Assembly (NCBI RefSeq): GCF_036323735.1
Contig: NC_086021.1
Location: forward strand, 126,110,476 to 126,174,475
Direction of reading: 5' to 3'
DNA length: 64,000 nt
Source: Rattus norvegicus
Lineage: Eukaryota > Chordata > Mammalia > Rodentia > Muridae
Shown here: piece by piece, positions 1-11,900 of the stretch
Numbering within the stretch: the first letter of the stretch is position 1
How the letters are laid out: each line of letters starts with the position of its first letter
The notes under the pieces: model-generated
Database searches by the model: none
What the model saw: the letters and a program-made list of their open reading frames with translations, nothing else
What the model was told of the DNA's origin: nothing
Position numbers and translations under genes: made by a program

Positions 1-1173
1 CTGGGTAAAAGCAGAAGTGTAGGTCAGAGGCTTCATGGAGTGGGCATCTCTTCCTCTGGGGCAGGATAACCAGCATCTATTTGGAAGAAGCAAGCTTACC
101 TTTCCCAAAAGTGAAGTCTTGTGTACTATGGTATGTGTGTGCAGAGCTGGGAGTGAAGCAGGTGCACAGTAAATGATATAATTTGATATTTAGGCAAACC
201 CCAGAGAGTAAAGGCTAAAGAAAATCTTCCTGGCCAACAAGACAATTGAAACCGTCTTCTGTTCCCAGGAATTTCTAATCAGGGGCTGATGAGGACTGCC
301 ATTCCTCCTAGAGGGGTGGGATGACATGGAACAAGGCCCTCCTCCTTCTATAGGCCACGTGGGGCCTCAATAGCGGAAAAAAAAAAAATTCTAAGCTCTG
401 CAGAATCCAGGAAGGTTGCCTCTGTCTTGCAGTCTGATTTTGAAGTAAGAAGGCCCTTCCTCAAGTGGAAACACCACTTGGGTGGGGTTGGGGTCCTGAC
501 AATTGACCGTAGCTAAATTTGCCTCAGGTCTAAACAGACCTGGTTTTTCCTTGCTGCTATCCTTGGGCAAGTAATTTGGTCCTTGTGGCCATCTCATTCT
601 TCACCTCCATGATGGAAAGCAAAGAGAGCTCCTCTCAGACCAACAGATACAGATCTTGAATTCGGGGTGCTCACCTAGAGCTTGGCACTTCAAACCTGAG
701 GGATTCTTGTTAAAAATCACTCTAACTGCCCCCTTCGTAAGAACAGGCTGTTCTTCTCTTCTGGTGTACCTAAAGAAGCTGCCCAGAGGGAAAGAATTTC
801 TTCTCTTGTCAGCAGTGGATACAAAGGCTGGGACCTAAAGATTAGGTCAAGGCCACAGATTCCAAGATTCCTGCCGAGCCTGAGGGCCCTAGATATGAAC
901 TCCGAGAAGCATGACCTGAGCCTTCTTGTGAGGAAACTGGGCCATTACTCCCCGCTATGTTACTGTCACCTGGGCTGGGGGTCCTTCACTGACCTGGGAC
1001 TCCCAGCCTCCTTCCAGTATCCCAGAACTTGCTTGTGTAAGTAACTTAATCTAACCTACTCCAGTCCCCTTCCCAGGAGCTTTACACCCCTCTCCATTCA
1101 CGTTTGTTCTCCTGTGGTCCCTTCCCTGAAGGAATTTTAAGTGCAGAAACCTAAAGTCATCGAAAGCCAGGTG

Positions 1174-1292
1174 TGGCAGGGTGAGGTGGGTAACCACACT
1201 GGACCCTCACTTCTGGTGAAGGCAGGAATGGCAGGGTGAGGTGGGTGACCACATTGGACACTCACTCCTGGTGAAGGCAGGAGTGGCAGGTT
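1174..1292. repeat. 55-bp tandem duplication (about 2.2 copies)
   Basis: Two adjacent 55-bp units begin with TGGCAGGGTGAGGTGGGT at 1174 and 1229, followed by a partial third copy. The units differ at only a few positions, which suggests a fairly recent local duplication. Confidence 0.85.
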
Positions 1293-1899
1293 AGGAGAAC
1301 AAACACCTGATATTGATTCAAGATTGGACCCAAAGGTGATTCCCAAATAGAATAGCACAGTACAACAGATGTATATACCCCAAGGGCTCTGCTGTGAGGT
1401 TTCTGTCTGTCTTGGCCCTCTATAGCTCTGTTCTGGATCTGTGAGGAGCTGGCTATGTGTTGTCTTGTCTCCTCCAGGAGCAGCAGTTTGAGAGCTACCC
1501 ACTCATCTTCCAAGTGGATGCTTGAACTGTTTTCCCTTGTCCCTATAGAATGATGTCATCAAACATGGAACCCTGCCCACTTCCCAGTGAGCCAAGTCAA
1601 TGGTTGCCACCCCAGGGGCTTTATTTTTAATATATGCCAGACCCCAGTCATCCCCAGTCCCTAGTGAAACCTTTTAAAAAACATTTCGCCTACACCTTAC
1701 AGAGTACAAAATGTTCTGGTTCCATATACGGTAAGGGACAGCCTACAAGTCAGGATAGCCCTGCTTACCTGGGCTCAGACAAGCCCTAGGTCAGGTGGAG
1801 AGAGAAGGTCCTGTCCCTCCCACTTTAGACTTCCATTGGTTTTCATTGGGCCATTAGCTAGACCCTGTTTTCTACTGGTGAAGACTTCCAAGAAGAAGA

Positions 1900-2050
1900 T
1901 CGTTAACACAGCATTGCACATAGTGCATCAGTGGGCACAGGGAAGGCATTGCTCACTGCACAGGTGGGCATAGGAATGGCACTGTTCACCATGCGTAGGT
2001 AGGCGTAGATACGACACTGCTCACCATGCATGGGTGGGCATAGGCGTAGA
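1900..2050. repeat. Degenerate minisatellite, unit about 33-45 bp
   Basis: At least three imperfect copies of a unit containing variants of GCTCACCATGCATGGGTGGGC follow one another. Copies are diverged, so the exact boundaries are uncertain. Confidence 0.65.
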
Positions 2051-3017
2051 GCAGGGCTCATAGAATCTGATCTGGGTTTAGTCCCCACCCCCACCCCACA
2101 CACATACACAAACATTTCCTGTTTCTGTGATCTGGGGCAGGCTCTGCCCTCCTGAGTCTCATCATCTAGATGATGAGAGATGATTACTCCCTTGCAGAGC
2201 TGCTAGCCCTCAGAAAAGGTCTAACAGATACTCAACAACAGCTCTGGCCTTTTCTGATTCTTCTGAATCTTCAAATCTCCTTGGACTCTGATCCCTCTTT
2301 CAGTGATCCCAGGCCTGTGGCTCCCTGAACTGTCAGACCAGTGCTCCTCCTGGGTTCACTGCGTATGGTAACACTTCACCCAGAAAGCTTCTGCCAGGGA
2401 CTGCTACATTCTTTCTGATAGGCTCCCTGCCAGAGGAACCTCCGTCTCTAACTGGTATTGGCTGGAGTCAGCCTTCCCAGCACTGGGCACCCTGCTCTGA
2501 TCCAGTCATGGGTCAGAGAGCTGGAAGGTAATATTGAAAGCACACCTCAAACCACAGTGCATGCCGAGCCTGAGGTCTGATCCTCGGTCAGCATCCTACT
2601 TCTGGGTTGGAGCTGGAACCCGACAGGGGAGAGGCCAGCCACCTTGTGTCTGCCCATTTCTACATAGATCTGAGGCCACAGTCTCTTTCTCAGGCTGGGC
2701 AGAAGGAAAAGTATGGTTTGAGCAGAGACTCCTGCCTTGCTCCTCTTTGGTGCTAGCTCTTCTCTGGATGAATAGAGTGGTGACATTTAAAGACTGGTGT
2801 AGCCTGATTTGATGGAATGCCCCCCGCCATGGTGGCAAATGCAGCAACTGCCCTCTGTGTTCTCAGAAGTATGTGAGAAGGAGGCCCTAGAAATGCCAAG
2901 CTGGAGGCCTTGACTAAGCAGCTGTCCTCGGCAGAGGACATGGATGTCCTGCCTCACTCATGGAGCCTGGGCAACACTGGCTACCTTGGCTCACTCTTCT
3001 ATTTAAAAATATTGTGA

Positions 3018-3215
3018 GGTCTGGAGAGACGGCTCAGTGGTTAAGAGCATGAACTGCTCCAGCAATTTGGCTCCTGGCACCCAGGTCAGTTGGGTGGCAC
3101 ACAAGTGTCTGTAACTCCACTTGCGAAGGGTCTTACACCCACTTCTGGCCTCTGCTGGTACCTGCACTCACATGCCCATACGCAGATGTAAAATAAGCCA
3201 AACCATTACAAAATA
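3018..3215 (+). mobile_element. B2/B3-type SINE
   Basis: The tRNA-like head CTGGAGAGACGGCTCAGTGG is followed by the family's typical middle (ACCCAG, TCTGTAACTCCA, CTTCTGGCCTCTGC) and a purine-rich tail. It is diverged from consensus. A younger ID element lies immediately downstream. Confidence 0.85.
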
Positions 3216-3233
3216 GATAAAAGTTTTTATCTG

Positions 3234-3326
3234 GGGGGTTGGGGATTTAGCTCAGTGGTAGAGCGCTTGCCTAGCAAGTGCAAGGCCCTGGGTTCAGTCC
3301 CCAGCTCCGAAAAAAAGAAGAAAAAA
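3234..3326 (+). mobile_element. ID element (SINE, tRNA-Ala derived)
   Basis: The core GGGGATTTAGCTCAGTGG to GGTTCAGTCCCCAGCTCC carries the internal A and B boxes of an RNA polymerase III promoter and ends in an A-rich tail. It is flanked by a direct repeat AAGTTTTTATCTGGG (about 3221-3235 and 3329-3343), the expected L1-mediated target-site duplication. Confidence 0.95.
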
Positions 3327-3334
3327 AAAGTTTT

Positions 3335-3425
3335 TATCTGGGTGTGCTGATCCGCTCCTGAAATTCCAGCACTTGGGAGTGTGAAGCAGAAGGATCAATG
3401 GAAGGGCCAGCCTGGGCTATATCTG
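3335..3425 (+). mobile_element. B1 fragment
   Basis: A B1-like order of ATTCCAGCACTTGGGAG, AGGATCA and GCCAGCCTGGGCTA is visible in about 90 bp. The 3' half of the element is missing. Confidence 0.6.
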
Positions 3426-3911
3426 TAATGACAATTTTGGAATTCTGGTTTCTTTAAAAACCACAGAAATATTATAAGAGTATGCTTTTGTTTTAATCCT
3501 AAGTGTGGGGTGTGGGCTACTTCCGATTGTGCACAGCAGCTGACTGATTTGCCTCGAGCTCTCCAAGGCGCCTGATCTTGCCAGCGACAGTTTCTGAGAT
3601 TGTGTGGTGTTTGGAATTCTGGGGACTTCACAGGGAGTGTATAAATGCTAGGGTCCCAATAGGTGGGTTCTTGGTGGGCTGATGTTGGTTGTTTGTAGTT
3701 GTGATTTGTTAAGTAGTTGTTCAAAAGGAAGAAACTAAAACAACAAGAAGAAATTAGATATCCTGACAGCAAAGATCAAACGTTCCCCAAGGAATTCGAT
3801 GCCCCCGATCGGCGGGAAGTAGTCTAACAATAACGATAACGTCGCCCCCTTTCTGACCCCCGACTTTATTCAGCGATCTCTCTCTTTTCCTCTTTATCCC
3901 TTTTTCTCTCT

Positions 3912-4014
3912 CTCTTTTTTTTTCTTTTTTCTTTTTTTCGGAGCTGGGGACCGAACCCAGGGCCTTGTGCTTGCTAGGCAAGCACTCTACCACTGAGCTA
4001 AATCCCCAACCCCT
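3912..4014 (-). mobile_element. ID element, antisense
   Basis: This is a reverse-complement ID core (GGGGACCGAACCCAGGGCC to GAGCTAAATCCCCAACCCC) with a leading T tract, the complement of its poly(A) tail. It is flanked by CCTTTTTCTCTCT at 3899-3911 and 4015-4027. Confidence 0.93.
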
Positions 4015-4440
4015 CCTTTTTCTCTCTTATGTAGTGTGAGGGAGTTGAAAGGATAGAACAAGAGTGGAAAAGGGTAAAAGACACAAAGACACAATGTAGC
4101 CAGAGAAAAGCTCCATATGTCCTAAGAACCCTATCTAAAAAACTGGTTGTTTTCCTTAGAAGACTAGGGAGGTGGCATCTGAGGAAATCCCCCATTACCC
4201 TAGCAGTTAAACTCACCAGTTATTTTCATCTATTTCCTTCCTACTGCACTGACAAATGGCAGAGGTGAAACTTCAAGTAATGATCCCCTATTCCTGTTTA
4301 AACAAAGAAAACCTTGATGTTTTAATTTGCCTCTGGTTTGGGATCCATGAACACAGACAGGTTTGGGACACAGCATGTCGGAAATTCCAGAAGAAACCAT
4401 CAAACTTGGGCCCAATATAGTCTTCACATATTGGGGGAAT

Positions 4441-4441
<1 letters not shown>

Positions 4442-4484
<43 letters not shown>
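4442..4484. repeat. (CA)n microsatellite
   Basis: About 21 uninterrupted CA dinucleotides. Confidence 0.97.
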
Positions 4485-4486
<2 letters not shown>

Positions 4487-5094
4487 CTGCTACCAGCTTT
4501 ATGAGTTTCCCTTTCACATGTGGGTTACTATGATTTGTCACCAGTTAATTTGAGGGTATGCCAAGAGCTCATCTCTTCAGGTTCATCCCCGCCCACAGAC
4601 ATTTAATTGCTTCAGCTACAGAAAAGACCGTCCATTGCTACCACATTGCAATGTCACCCTTGCCATAAATCAAGTGACCTTATCTGAGTGGGTCTATTTC
4701 TGGCTTCATGCTTCTGTCCCATTGCTCTGTTTGTCGGTCCTTGTGCTGTTTCTACAGTATATTAATTCTGGGAGCTTTATGGTAAACCTCGGTATATATT
4801 TAGTGTAGTCCTCCAACTTTGCTCTCTCAGATTGCTGCAGCTATTCCTGGTTCTCTGTTTCCCTGCACATTTTAGAATCAGTGTGTCAGTTTCTGCCACA
4901 AGAAATATGCTGAGCCTGAAATAAGTCTGTAGGTTGACTTGGGAGTAACTGACATCTTCACAGTGTGAACTCCTCAGCAGATGAACATTCTTTAATATCA
5001 CTAATAATGGTTTACGGCTTTCAATATGAAGACATTTATTCCTGGGTGTTTGCTATTTTTAATGGTAGATGATAAATAGTGCCATTTCATTCCT

Positions 5095-5287
5095 CTCTTT
5101 TAAAATTTATCTTTATTTTGTTGTGCATGTGCATGTGTGTGCGTTGTATATCAGCCTGCAGAGGCGTCAGATCAGCTGGAACTGAAATTCCAGGCTGCTG
5201 TGAGCTGCCATGTGGGTGCTGGGAACCAAGCTCAGGTCTTCTGTAAGAGCAGTAATTACTCTTAACCACTGAGCCATCTTTCCAGTC
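5095..5287 (-). mobile_element. B2 SINE, antisense
   Basis: The reverse-complement B2 end TTAACCACTGAGCCATCTTT lies at the 3' side and the TTTATTTT-rich tail complement at the 5' side. The central CATGTGGGTGCTGGGAACC is typical of the family. Confidence 0.85.
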
Positions 5288-5498
5288 CTCCTCCTCCTCC
5301 TCTTCCTCTTCCTCTTCCTCCTCTTCTTCTTCCTCCTCTTCCTCCTCCTCTTCTTCTTCCTCCTCTTCCACCTCCTCTTCTTCCTCCTCCTTCTCTTCCT
5401 CCATCTCCTCTCCCTCCTCCTCCTTCCTCCTCTTCCTCCTCTTCCTCCTCTGCCTCCTCCTCCTCCTCTCCCTCTTCCTCCTCCTCTTCCTCCTCCTA
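5286..5498. repeat. CCT/CTT pyrimidine-rich block
   Basis: About 210 bp of almost pure pyrimidine on the + strand built from CCT and CTT triplets. On the - strand it reads as long glutamate-rich open frames, which are compositional artefacts. It lies between a B2 and a B1 element, both antisense. Confidence 0.95.
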
Positions 5499-5602
5499 GA
5501 CAGGCTCTCTAGCCCAGGCTGGCCTCAAACTCATACAATGCATGCTGGCCTTGAATGCCTGATCCTCTCACCTGCATTACAGGTGCGAGCTACCATGCAC
5601 CA
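5499..5602 (-). mobile_element. B1 SINE, antisense
   Basis: Reverse-complement B1 motifs AGACAGGCTCTCTAGCCCAG and GGCCTCAAACTCA are followed by a CATTACAGGTGCGAGC equivalent. It is truncated at one end. Confidence 0.8.
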
Positions 5603-5616
5603 CTTTATTTCATTTT

Positions 5617-5716
5617 GTTTGTTTTTGTTTTTGTTCTTTTCTGGAGCTGAGGACCGAACCCAGGGCCTTGTGCTTGCTAGGCAAGCGCTCTACCACTGAG
5701 CTAAATCCCCAACCCC
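5617..5716 (-). mobile_element. ID element, antisense
   Basis: A reverse-complement ID core with a TTTG-rich tail complement. It is flanked by a perfect 15-bp target-site duplication ACTTTATTTCATTTT (5602-5616 and 5717-5731). Confidence 0.95.
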
Positions 5717-6294
5717 ACTTTATTTCATTTTATATTGAAATTCAATTAACTTTTACTTATGTTGACCTTGAATTAAGAACTTTCTAAATTAATTTGGTGG
5801 TTGCAGATTCTTCTGACTTTTCCACTTTCATAAATATGCTGTCCCAAGCACAGTTGGCCTGACTGTGTTTTGGATGAGCCCTGGTGGCCTTCCTTTAGGT
5901 TACAGATTTCCCATTGTTTAAATGGTCAGCCGATTTCTTAAATCTTGATCTGATCTCCTCTACCCGAAGCTCCACTGACTACTTCTGTTAGTCTCTAACC
6001 TCTGTGATCCCTTGGCTGATGGTCTTTCTTCTCAGATCTCTGCCTCTGGGGAGAGCTTGTCAAGGAATAGCTGTTAGGGTGGGTCTGGAAGGTATTAGAA
6101 CCACTGATAACCACTTGACGCTGATGCCTTTCCTCCTCTAGAATCCCTGTGCAAGAGCCAAGAGCTGATCTCCTGGTGGGCATGGAGGAGTTGAAGAAAT
6201 CAGGGTTCTTGAGGGAAGGCCTTGGGCACTTCTTTTGTGTCTCTGGGTGTAAATACTCTAGGTTTCCCAGTTACAGAGGAAGCATGTGGATCTG

Positions 6295-6670
6295 TGTCTT
6301 AGTTAGGGTTTCTATTGCTGTGGTAAAACAGCATAACCAAAAGCAAGTTGGGGAGGAAAGGGTTAATTCGGCTTACAATTCCAGCTAGCAGTCCATCACT
6401 GAGGGAAGTCAGGACAGAAGCTGATGCAGGGGTAATGAAGGAGTGTTACTTACTGACTTACTCCTCATTGCAAACTCAGCCTGCTCTCTTACAGAACCCA
6501 GGACCACCAGCCCAGGGATGGGACCACCCACAGATGAGCTGGGTCCTCCTCTCAATCATTAAGAAAATGCCCGACAACCAGGTCTCATGGAGGCCCTTCC
6601 TCAATCAAGGTTCCCTCCCTTCAGATAACTCGAGCTTATGTCAAGTTAACATAAAACTAGCCCACAGAGC
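6295..6670 (-). mobile_element. Rodent LTR-like repeat, antisense (ORR1/MT class, tentative)
   Basis: It starts TGTCTTAGTTAGGGTTTCTA and ends near GTTAACATAAAACTAGCC, a combination typical of a common rodent interspersed repeat. The 5' part matches the terminal sequence of ORR1-type MaLR LTRs elsewhere in this window. The middle differs, so the subfamily is uncertain. No coding capacity. Confidence 0.6.
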
Positions 6671-8179
6671 CTGCTAACAACAATCCAGGGAGAGGGTCTG
6701 CTTGAGAGGCTGTGGAGACTGGCCATGCTGACCAAAGCAAGAGGCAGAGGCCTAAGTGGTCCAGAGAGGCCCAGAACCTAGAGTTTTAGTCATGACCCCT
6801 AGAGAAGTAAATGAGAGGGGAAAGAACGTTGGCATCACTCCCAGACCCAAATCTACCCAAGTGTCAGTGTCTGAAGACCCCAAGCAGAGGCACAAGGTGA
6901 GAGAGAACACAGCTAGAGAAATGACCAGCAATCTGTCGCTTGTTCCCCCCACCCCAACCTCGTGAGTTGTCTTCCACAAACACCACTAGACAGATAGGTA
7001 AGGAGTGCAGAGGCTCGAGTTGCTTGGGTAACCGTTCCAAGTCACTCCTATTTAGGGCAGAGACTCTCTGCAACTCAAGATGCGTTTCAATGTAAAGTCT
7101 TCAGTCTACAGGGGTTCTGGAGCCACAACTCTGCCCCTAGGGAATATTAGAGTCTGCTGATCTTCTAGGGGTGTGCCATGGATTCCACTCGCCATATGGC
7201 AAGTTCCTGGCGAGGAAGTGGTGGTCCTTCCACCTTTTCTTGGTGGTACTATTGCCTGCAATCTCTCCAGAACCTACCAGAGTGATGGGGGAACTACCGT
7301 CTCTAGAATGAGAACAGTTGGAGACTGCAATGGCCCTGCGCGGCAACTGTTCAATTGGAAGAGTAATCCAAACCTTCACAAGGAGAAACAGTGTGAGCTC
7401 TGTAAGTGCATTTGGAGTCCCAGCTACTCCAGAGGCAGAGGCAGAGGGATAACCCTCTGGGAAACACAGTAAGACCCTGTTCAGAGTCAAAGACGTATTG
7501 GTCCGTTTCATTTCTGAAGTGTTTTGAGCTACTTCATATTCAAAGGCACTCAAGTGTGGTTTATCAGTATGTTTAGTCAAGCCTGGGACTCCCTAAGAGA
7601 GACCAGGACAACCCTTTGGAAGTCCTGCTACCCTCCAGGTCACCACCCCCCGCCCCCGCCTTCAGATTTAGTCATATTACCTGTTTCAAGTCTACATCAT
7701 TTCCATTGGCAGGGTTCAGCAGAGCCTCATGCTAACTCCAGATCAGCAAGGTGAGGGATGCAGATTTGACTACAAGAGACATTTTTTGAGGTGTCCTGGG
7801 ATCAGATTAAAATCCACAGAAAGTGGCTATGCGGGACTCTACCTTCTTTAGGGGGTTGGGGGGAGAACATGACCTATAAGGCAACTACTCTGGCCCTACA
7901 CAAGGCTGACTTCCTGGCTCAGCCCTTTTCAGAAGTAAGGCAAAGTGCATGTTCATGAGAAGGACCCTGTTGGCATTGTCAAGTCACATGATATCCACCC
8001 AGCCTGGGCATCAATGCTGCAGAGTGGCTGTTTGGCTTCTTGCTAATGTTGATTTAATAGGTTTTCTGTTAGTCAGTCAGCAACAAACAAGAGTTGACCG
8101 TGATGAAACTTTTAACAAGTCATTGACTCAGTTTACTAGTTTTGTCTAGGCCTTTCACATCTATGGTCATTTGTCGGGG

Positions 8180-8310
8180 AGGGATGTTGCAGCTTAGATA
8201 GGGTCTTGCAATATAGTTCAAGCTAGCCTCAAACTCACAACAATCCCCCTGCCACAACTTCCCAAGAGCTGGGATTACAGCCATATAATCCATAACATGA
8301 GGGCCCAGCT
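8180..8310 (-). mobile_element. Old B1/B4-type SINE, antisense
   Basis: The order ATAGGGTCTTGCAATATAG, GCCTCAAACTCAC and GAGCTGGGATTACAG is the reverse complement of a diverged B1-like element. Confidence 0.7.
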
Positions 8311-8552
8311 CACGTGTGTGTTCTTAAGCGAGATTGGGTCAGAGTTTCCTTTTCTTGAATTATTTGGCTAACCATGCCAGCTTCAGGCAACAAGTCTGCT
8401 GGCTTCCTATCCCCCTGCTCTCTTTTTGTAATTTTTCAATGTGGATTGATGCTTGCAAAGGGCTTTTGGCTTTATAAAAGCACTCCTTGGCAGGCAACTT
8501 GGCACAAGCAATAAGGTGGACACCTCTTTTTCTGGCTTGTAATCTATGTTGG

Positions 8553-8589
8553 CTATTGATTGATTGACTGACTGATTGATTGATTGACT
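8553..8589. repeat. (TGAT/TGAC)n short tandem repeat
   Basis: A run of TTGA/CTGA tetranucleotides with interruptions. Confidence 0.8.
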
Positions 8590-8789
8590 AAGAAATCTTT
8601 GTTGTTTCTATAACTGTTCTGCTGGGAGCCATCCATTTCCCTGAGGGAGTCCAGAAGAGAGTAAAAGAAGCCTCAGGGACAGAGTGTTATGTTGAGAGAC
8701 ACACAGAGGACTGAGCCCGATACTCAGTGCCCACTGAGCCACCCAGGATCCCTGGGACCAGCTCAGCTAACCCTCCTCTTACAGGCACC

Positions 8790-8993
8790 ATGTTCCGAAA
8801 GAAGAAGAAGAAACGCCCTGAGATATCAGCCCCACAGAACTTCCAGCACCGTGTTCACACCTCATTTGACCCCAAGGAAGGCAAGTTCGTGGGCCTGCCC
8901 CCACAATGGCAGAACATCCTGGATACTCTGAGGCGGCCCAAGCCTGTGGTGGATCCTTCTCGAATCACACGGGTGCAGTTGCAGCCCATGAAG
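8790..8993 (+). CDS. Pak6: Pak6 coding exon 1 (residues 1-68, CRIB)
   Basis: The acceptor ends at 8784, leaving only GCACC of 5' UTR before the ATG. It encodes the lysine-rich start and the CRIB motif ISAPQNFQHRVHTSFD, the Cdc42/Rac-binding site. Donor AAG|GTAAGG, phase 0. Confidence 0.96.
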
Positions 8994-11900
8994 GTAAGGG
9001 GGACAGACTTATAGCCATGTTCCGTCTCTCCTACTCCATAGGAAGCAGTCTGTGAGACCCCAGAGGCACCAGGAGGGCTCACTTGGGTATCAGAATCAAG
9101 TCTCCTGTCTCAGTTCTCTGCTAATCAGTCTTCCCACCTGGAGAGAATTTTAAGCCGGGTGTTGGGGCTCTCAATTATAAGCCCAGCGCTTGACAGGCTG
9201 AAGCAGTCATATTGCTAGGAGTTGGAGGGCTAGCCTTGGCCACAGTGTGAGGCCCTGGATTGGAAAAAATACCCCTCAAACCAGGGGTAGCTCTCACAGA
9301 TCAGGAGTCACATGGGGAGATCTAAGAGTTGGTTGGTAGTTGAGGTCAGGAGACTTGTCATAGAGTATGGGAGGTAGGGTGGGGGGCAAAGCCCCAGAAC
9401 TGGTTTTCTCACACATTGCTCTGAAGACCACTGGAAGATCTAGAGTCTGAAGTGCCTCTTCTGAGTTCGCCAGCTCCCTAGGCACAGCTGGCCACACACT
9501 TTCATGTTGGACCCTAACCCTGTGGCTACCCTACCCATCTGTCCTGCTTCTCCCTGCCTCCTTATAAACAGACAGCACAGCATGGGCCTGACCCACTGTG
9601 AACACAGCCGATTATCTCAAATCCTAACAGATGGATGGTGATAGCGGAGGTGTGTGGGTGGGATTACTCCCCAGGGTCCCCTGGGAGGCTCTGAGCCACC
9701 CCCTGCCACGAAGGGGCCGTTTCTTCATACTCTTCTGTCTTCCTCTACAGACGGTAGTACGGGGCAGCTCAGTGCCCACAGAGGGCTACATCTCCGGGCT
9801 GCTCAATGACATTCAGAAGTTGTCAGCTATCAGCTCCAACACTCTGCGTGGACGCAGCCCCACCAGCCGGCGGCGGGCACAGTCCCTGGGGCTGCTAGGA
9901 GATGATCAGTGGGCGGCTGACCCGGATATGTACCTCCAAAGTCCTCAGTCTGAGCGCACTGATCCCCATGGCGTCTACCTCAGCTGTAATGGGGGCACAC
10001 CAGCAGGTCACAGGCAAACGCCATGGCCAGAACCACAGAGCCCACAGGCCCTGCCCAATGGCATGGCTGCCAAGGCACAGTCGCTGGGCCCCGCTGAGTT
10101 CCAGGGTGCCTCCCAACGCTGCCTGCAGCTGGGTGCCTGCCTACAGAGTTCCCCACCTGGTACCTCACCCCCTATGGCCACAGGGAGGCGTGGGGTGAAG
10201 GTTACCAAGCATAGCTCGGAAGAGGCTCGACCACAATCTTGCCTGGTGGGCTCAGCCATTGGCAGACCAGGTGGAGAAGGCAGCCCCAGCCCTAAGACCC
10301 AGGAAAGCAGCCTCAAGCACCGGCTCTTCCGCAGCATGTTCCTGTCCACTCCCGCCACAGGCTCTGCAAGCAGCAGCAAGCCGGTCCCTCTGCCACAGAA
10401 CAAGGTATATGACCTGGGGCTTCCTCCTGGGGTCACTCTAAGGAGGACAAGAAAGCACATCTAGCAGACATCTGTAGGCCAATAAGTATTAGAGATCCCA
10501 AGCCTAGAGGGGCCCTCCCCACTCACTGAATGAGGATAAGAATGTGGGAAAACAAAATGGCCGACTAGAGTGGTCTAGGCTAATGGATAGAGCCTGAATT
10601 CACCATCCGAATTCATGTCTTCCAAAGGCTTCCATGTGTTAGTCACAAGCTGTAACTCAAGTCATTTCAGGTAGAGAGAAGAGGACACTGTGGCTGACAT
10701 TTCTGTTCTCTGAGGCCTGGCAGTCCACGCTGAGAGACAGACCCTCCTTTAAAAGCACCTTTAACCAAAATCTCAGGACAGAACCTCAAGGCCCAACTAG
10801 GGATGTGTGCCCTTACCTGGAAAGGGCAGGGTCTCTCTGCCTCCCTCTTTGGGGACAGTTCTGAAGCCCTCTGCTTCCTGAGAACTGCAGGAGATTCTGG
10901 GTATCGCTCACTGCCTACAATGACCGCCTCTTCTTTCTCCTTTTCCCTTTCTCTCCATAGTTCTTTCTTCCCCAAGGTGTCATGAGAAAACCAAAGGGTC
11001 AAAGAAGAATCAGGCTTCAGTTCTCACTTCTACAGTAGTGTGTGCTTAATTCCTTAATGTCCCTGGAGGGGTACAACTTTCCAGAGGGTGCGTGCTATGA
11101 GAATCACGAGGACTGACTTTGCACCAGAACTTGGAGTAGCAGGACAGAGACGAGGGTTCTTTCCTGAGACAAAGAGAGGAGGGAGTCTGGGTGGCATTTC
11201 TTGGCAGGCAGATTAGTATGTTTTCCTCCTTGCCTGCCTGCCCATTCTATCTGCAGTGACAGGACTGCCATTTCCCATTTGGCAGATGACCCACTCAGAG
11301 TGAGCTAATGCTAGGGTCTCCAGTGGATCACAGGAGCAAGCAGGGAAGGTCAGGTCATCCTGTCTCAGGCCTTCCAGCCTCCTAGATCTTCTCTACGGAG
11401 TTTTGCAGTCATGGGATAGTTATCATCTAGCCCCTGAAAGACAGGATGAGCTTGAGGGAAGCTACGTACGCCTAAGAAACAGCTGCTGACAGTGGTGGGG
11501 CCTCCCCTTGAACAGGGAGGGCATTGAAAGCAAGCTGGATCCTTTGCTGTGGTGATGGTATGATTGTGGTCTAACCTGAACTGGAGAATGACCTGAGCCA
11601 ACAAGTGCTCCAGGTCACTTCCAGCTGAGGCACTGAGGAGGCCTTTGGGCTTCATATGCTCCTGTCCCTCACATATCTGTGACATTAGGGGGTCTCTGCA
11701 AGGCTGTGACTTGGGCAGGGCATAGCACTAGGAAGGTGAGGGTCAATTGACCCCTCTGTCTGCTTGGGCAAGCTTCAGGGCTCCAAAGGAAAGAGGTGCT
11801 ATGCTGAACAGGGCACTGACATCATTTGTTTGAACTGCCAGTCACCGTGATGTCCATCCCCATGAGTGACACTGGATGGGTACTGAGAACCCTCATGGGC

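Larger units (their letters stand above)
1..8784. other. Sequence upstream of the first Pak6 coding exon (5' intron or flank)
   Basis: No protein-coding exon is recognisable here. The stretch ends at a good acceptor (polypyrimidine plus ACAG) that opens the first coding exon of Pak6, so at least its 3' part is Pak6 intron. Non-coding 5' UTR exons may lie here or further upstream, but I cannot pick them out. Contents include minisatellites (1174-1292, about 1900-2050), B2, B1 and ID SINEs, a CA microsatellite, a CCT/CTT pyrimidine block and an antisense LTR-like repeat near 6295-6670. The remaining stretches show nothing I can name. Confidence 0.6.

Noticed and set aside
3241..3300. tRNA-Ala gene
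   Set aside because: The A and B boxes belong to ID SINEs, which are tRNA-derived; an A-rich tail and target-site duplication identify a retroposon, not a functional tRNA gene.
4230..4541. Cys-Val repeat open frames around CA/GT runs (also at 15146, 16923, 17121, 41241, 51161)
   Set aside because: They are translations of dinucleotide microsatellites, not genes.
5087..5404. Long poly-glutamate open frame on the - strand
   Set aside because: It is the complement of a CCT/CTT pyrimidine block running into a B2 element; no start context, conservation or splice signals.
8471..8478. TATAAAA near 8471 as a Pak6 promoter
   Set aside because: No supporting initiator or CpG context, and the first coding exon begins with a splice acceptor, so the promoter need not be here.
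9631..9750. In-frame upstream extension of Pak6 exon 2
   Set aside because: A good acceptor CTCTACAG at 9750 and the known protein continuity place the exon start at 9751; the extension is intron.
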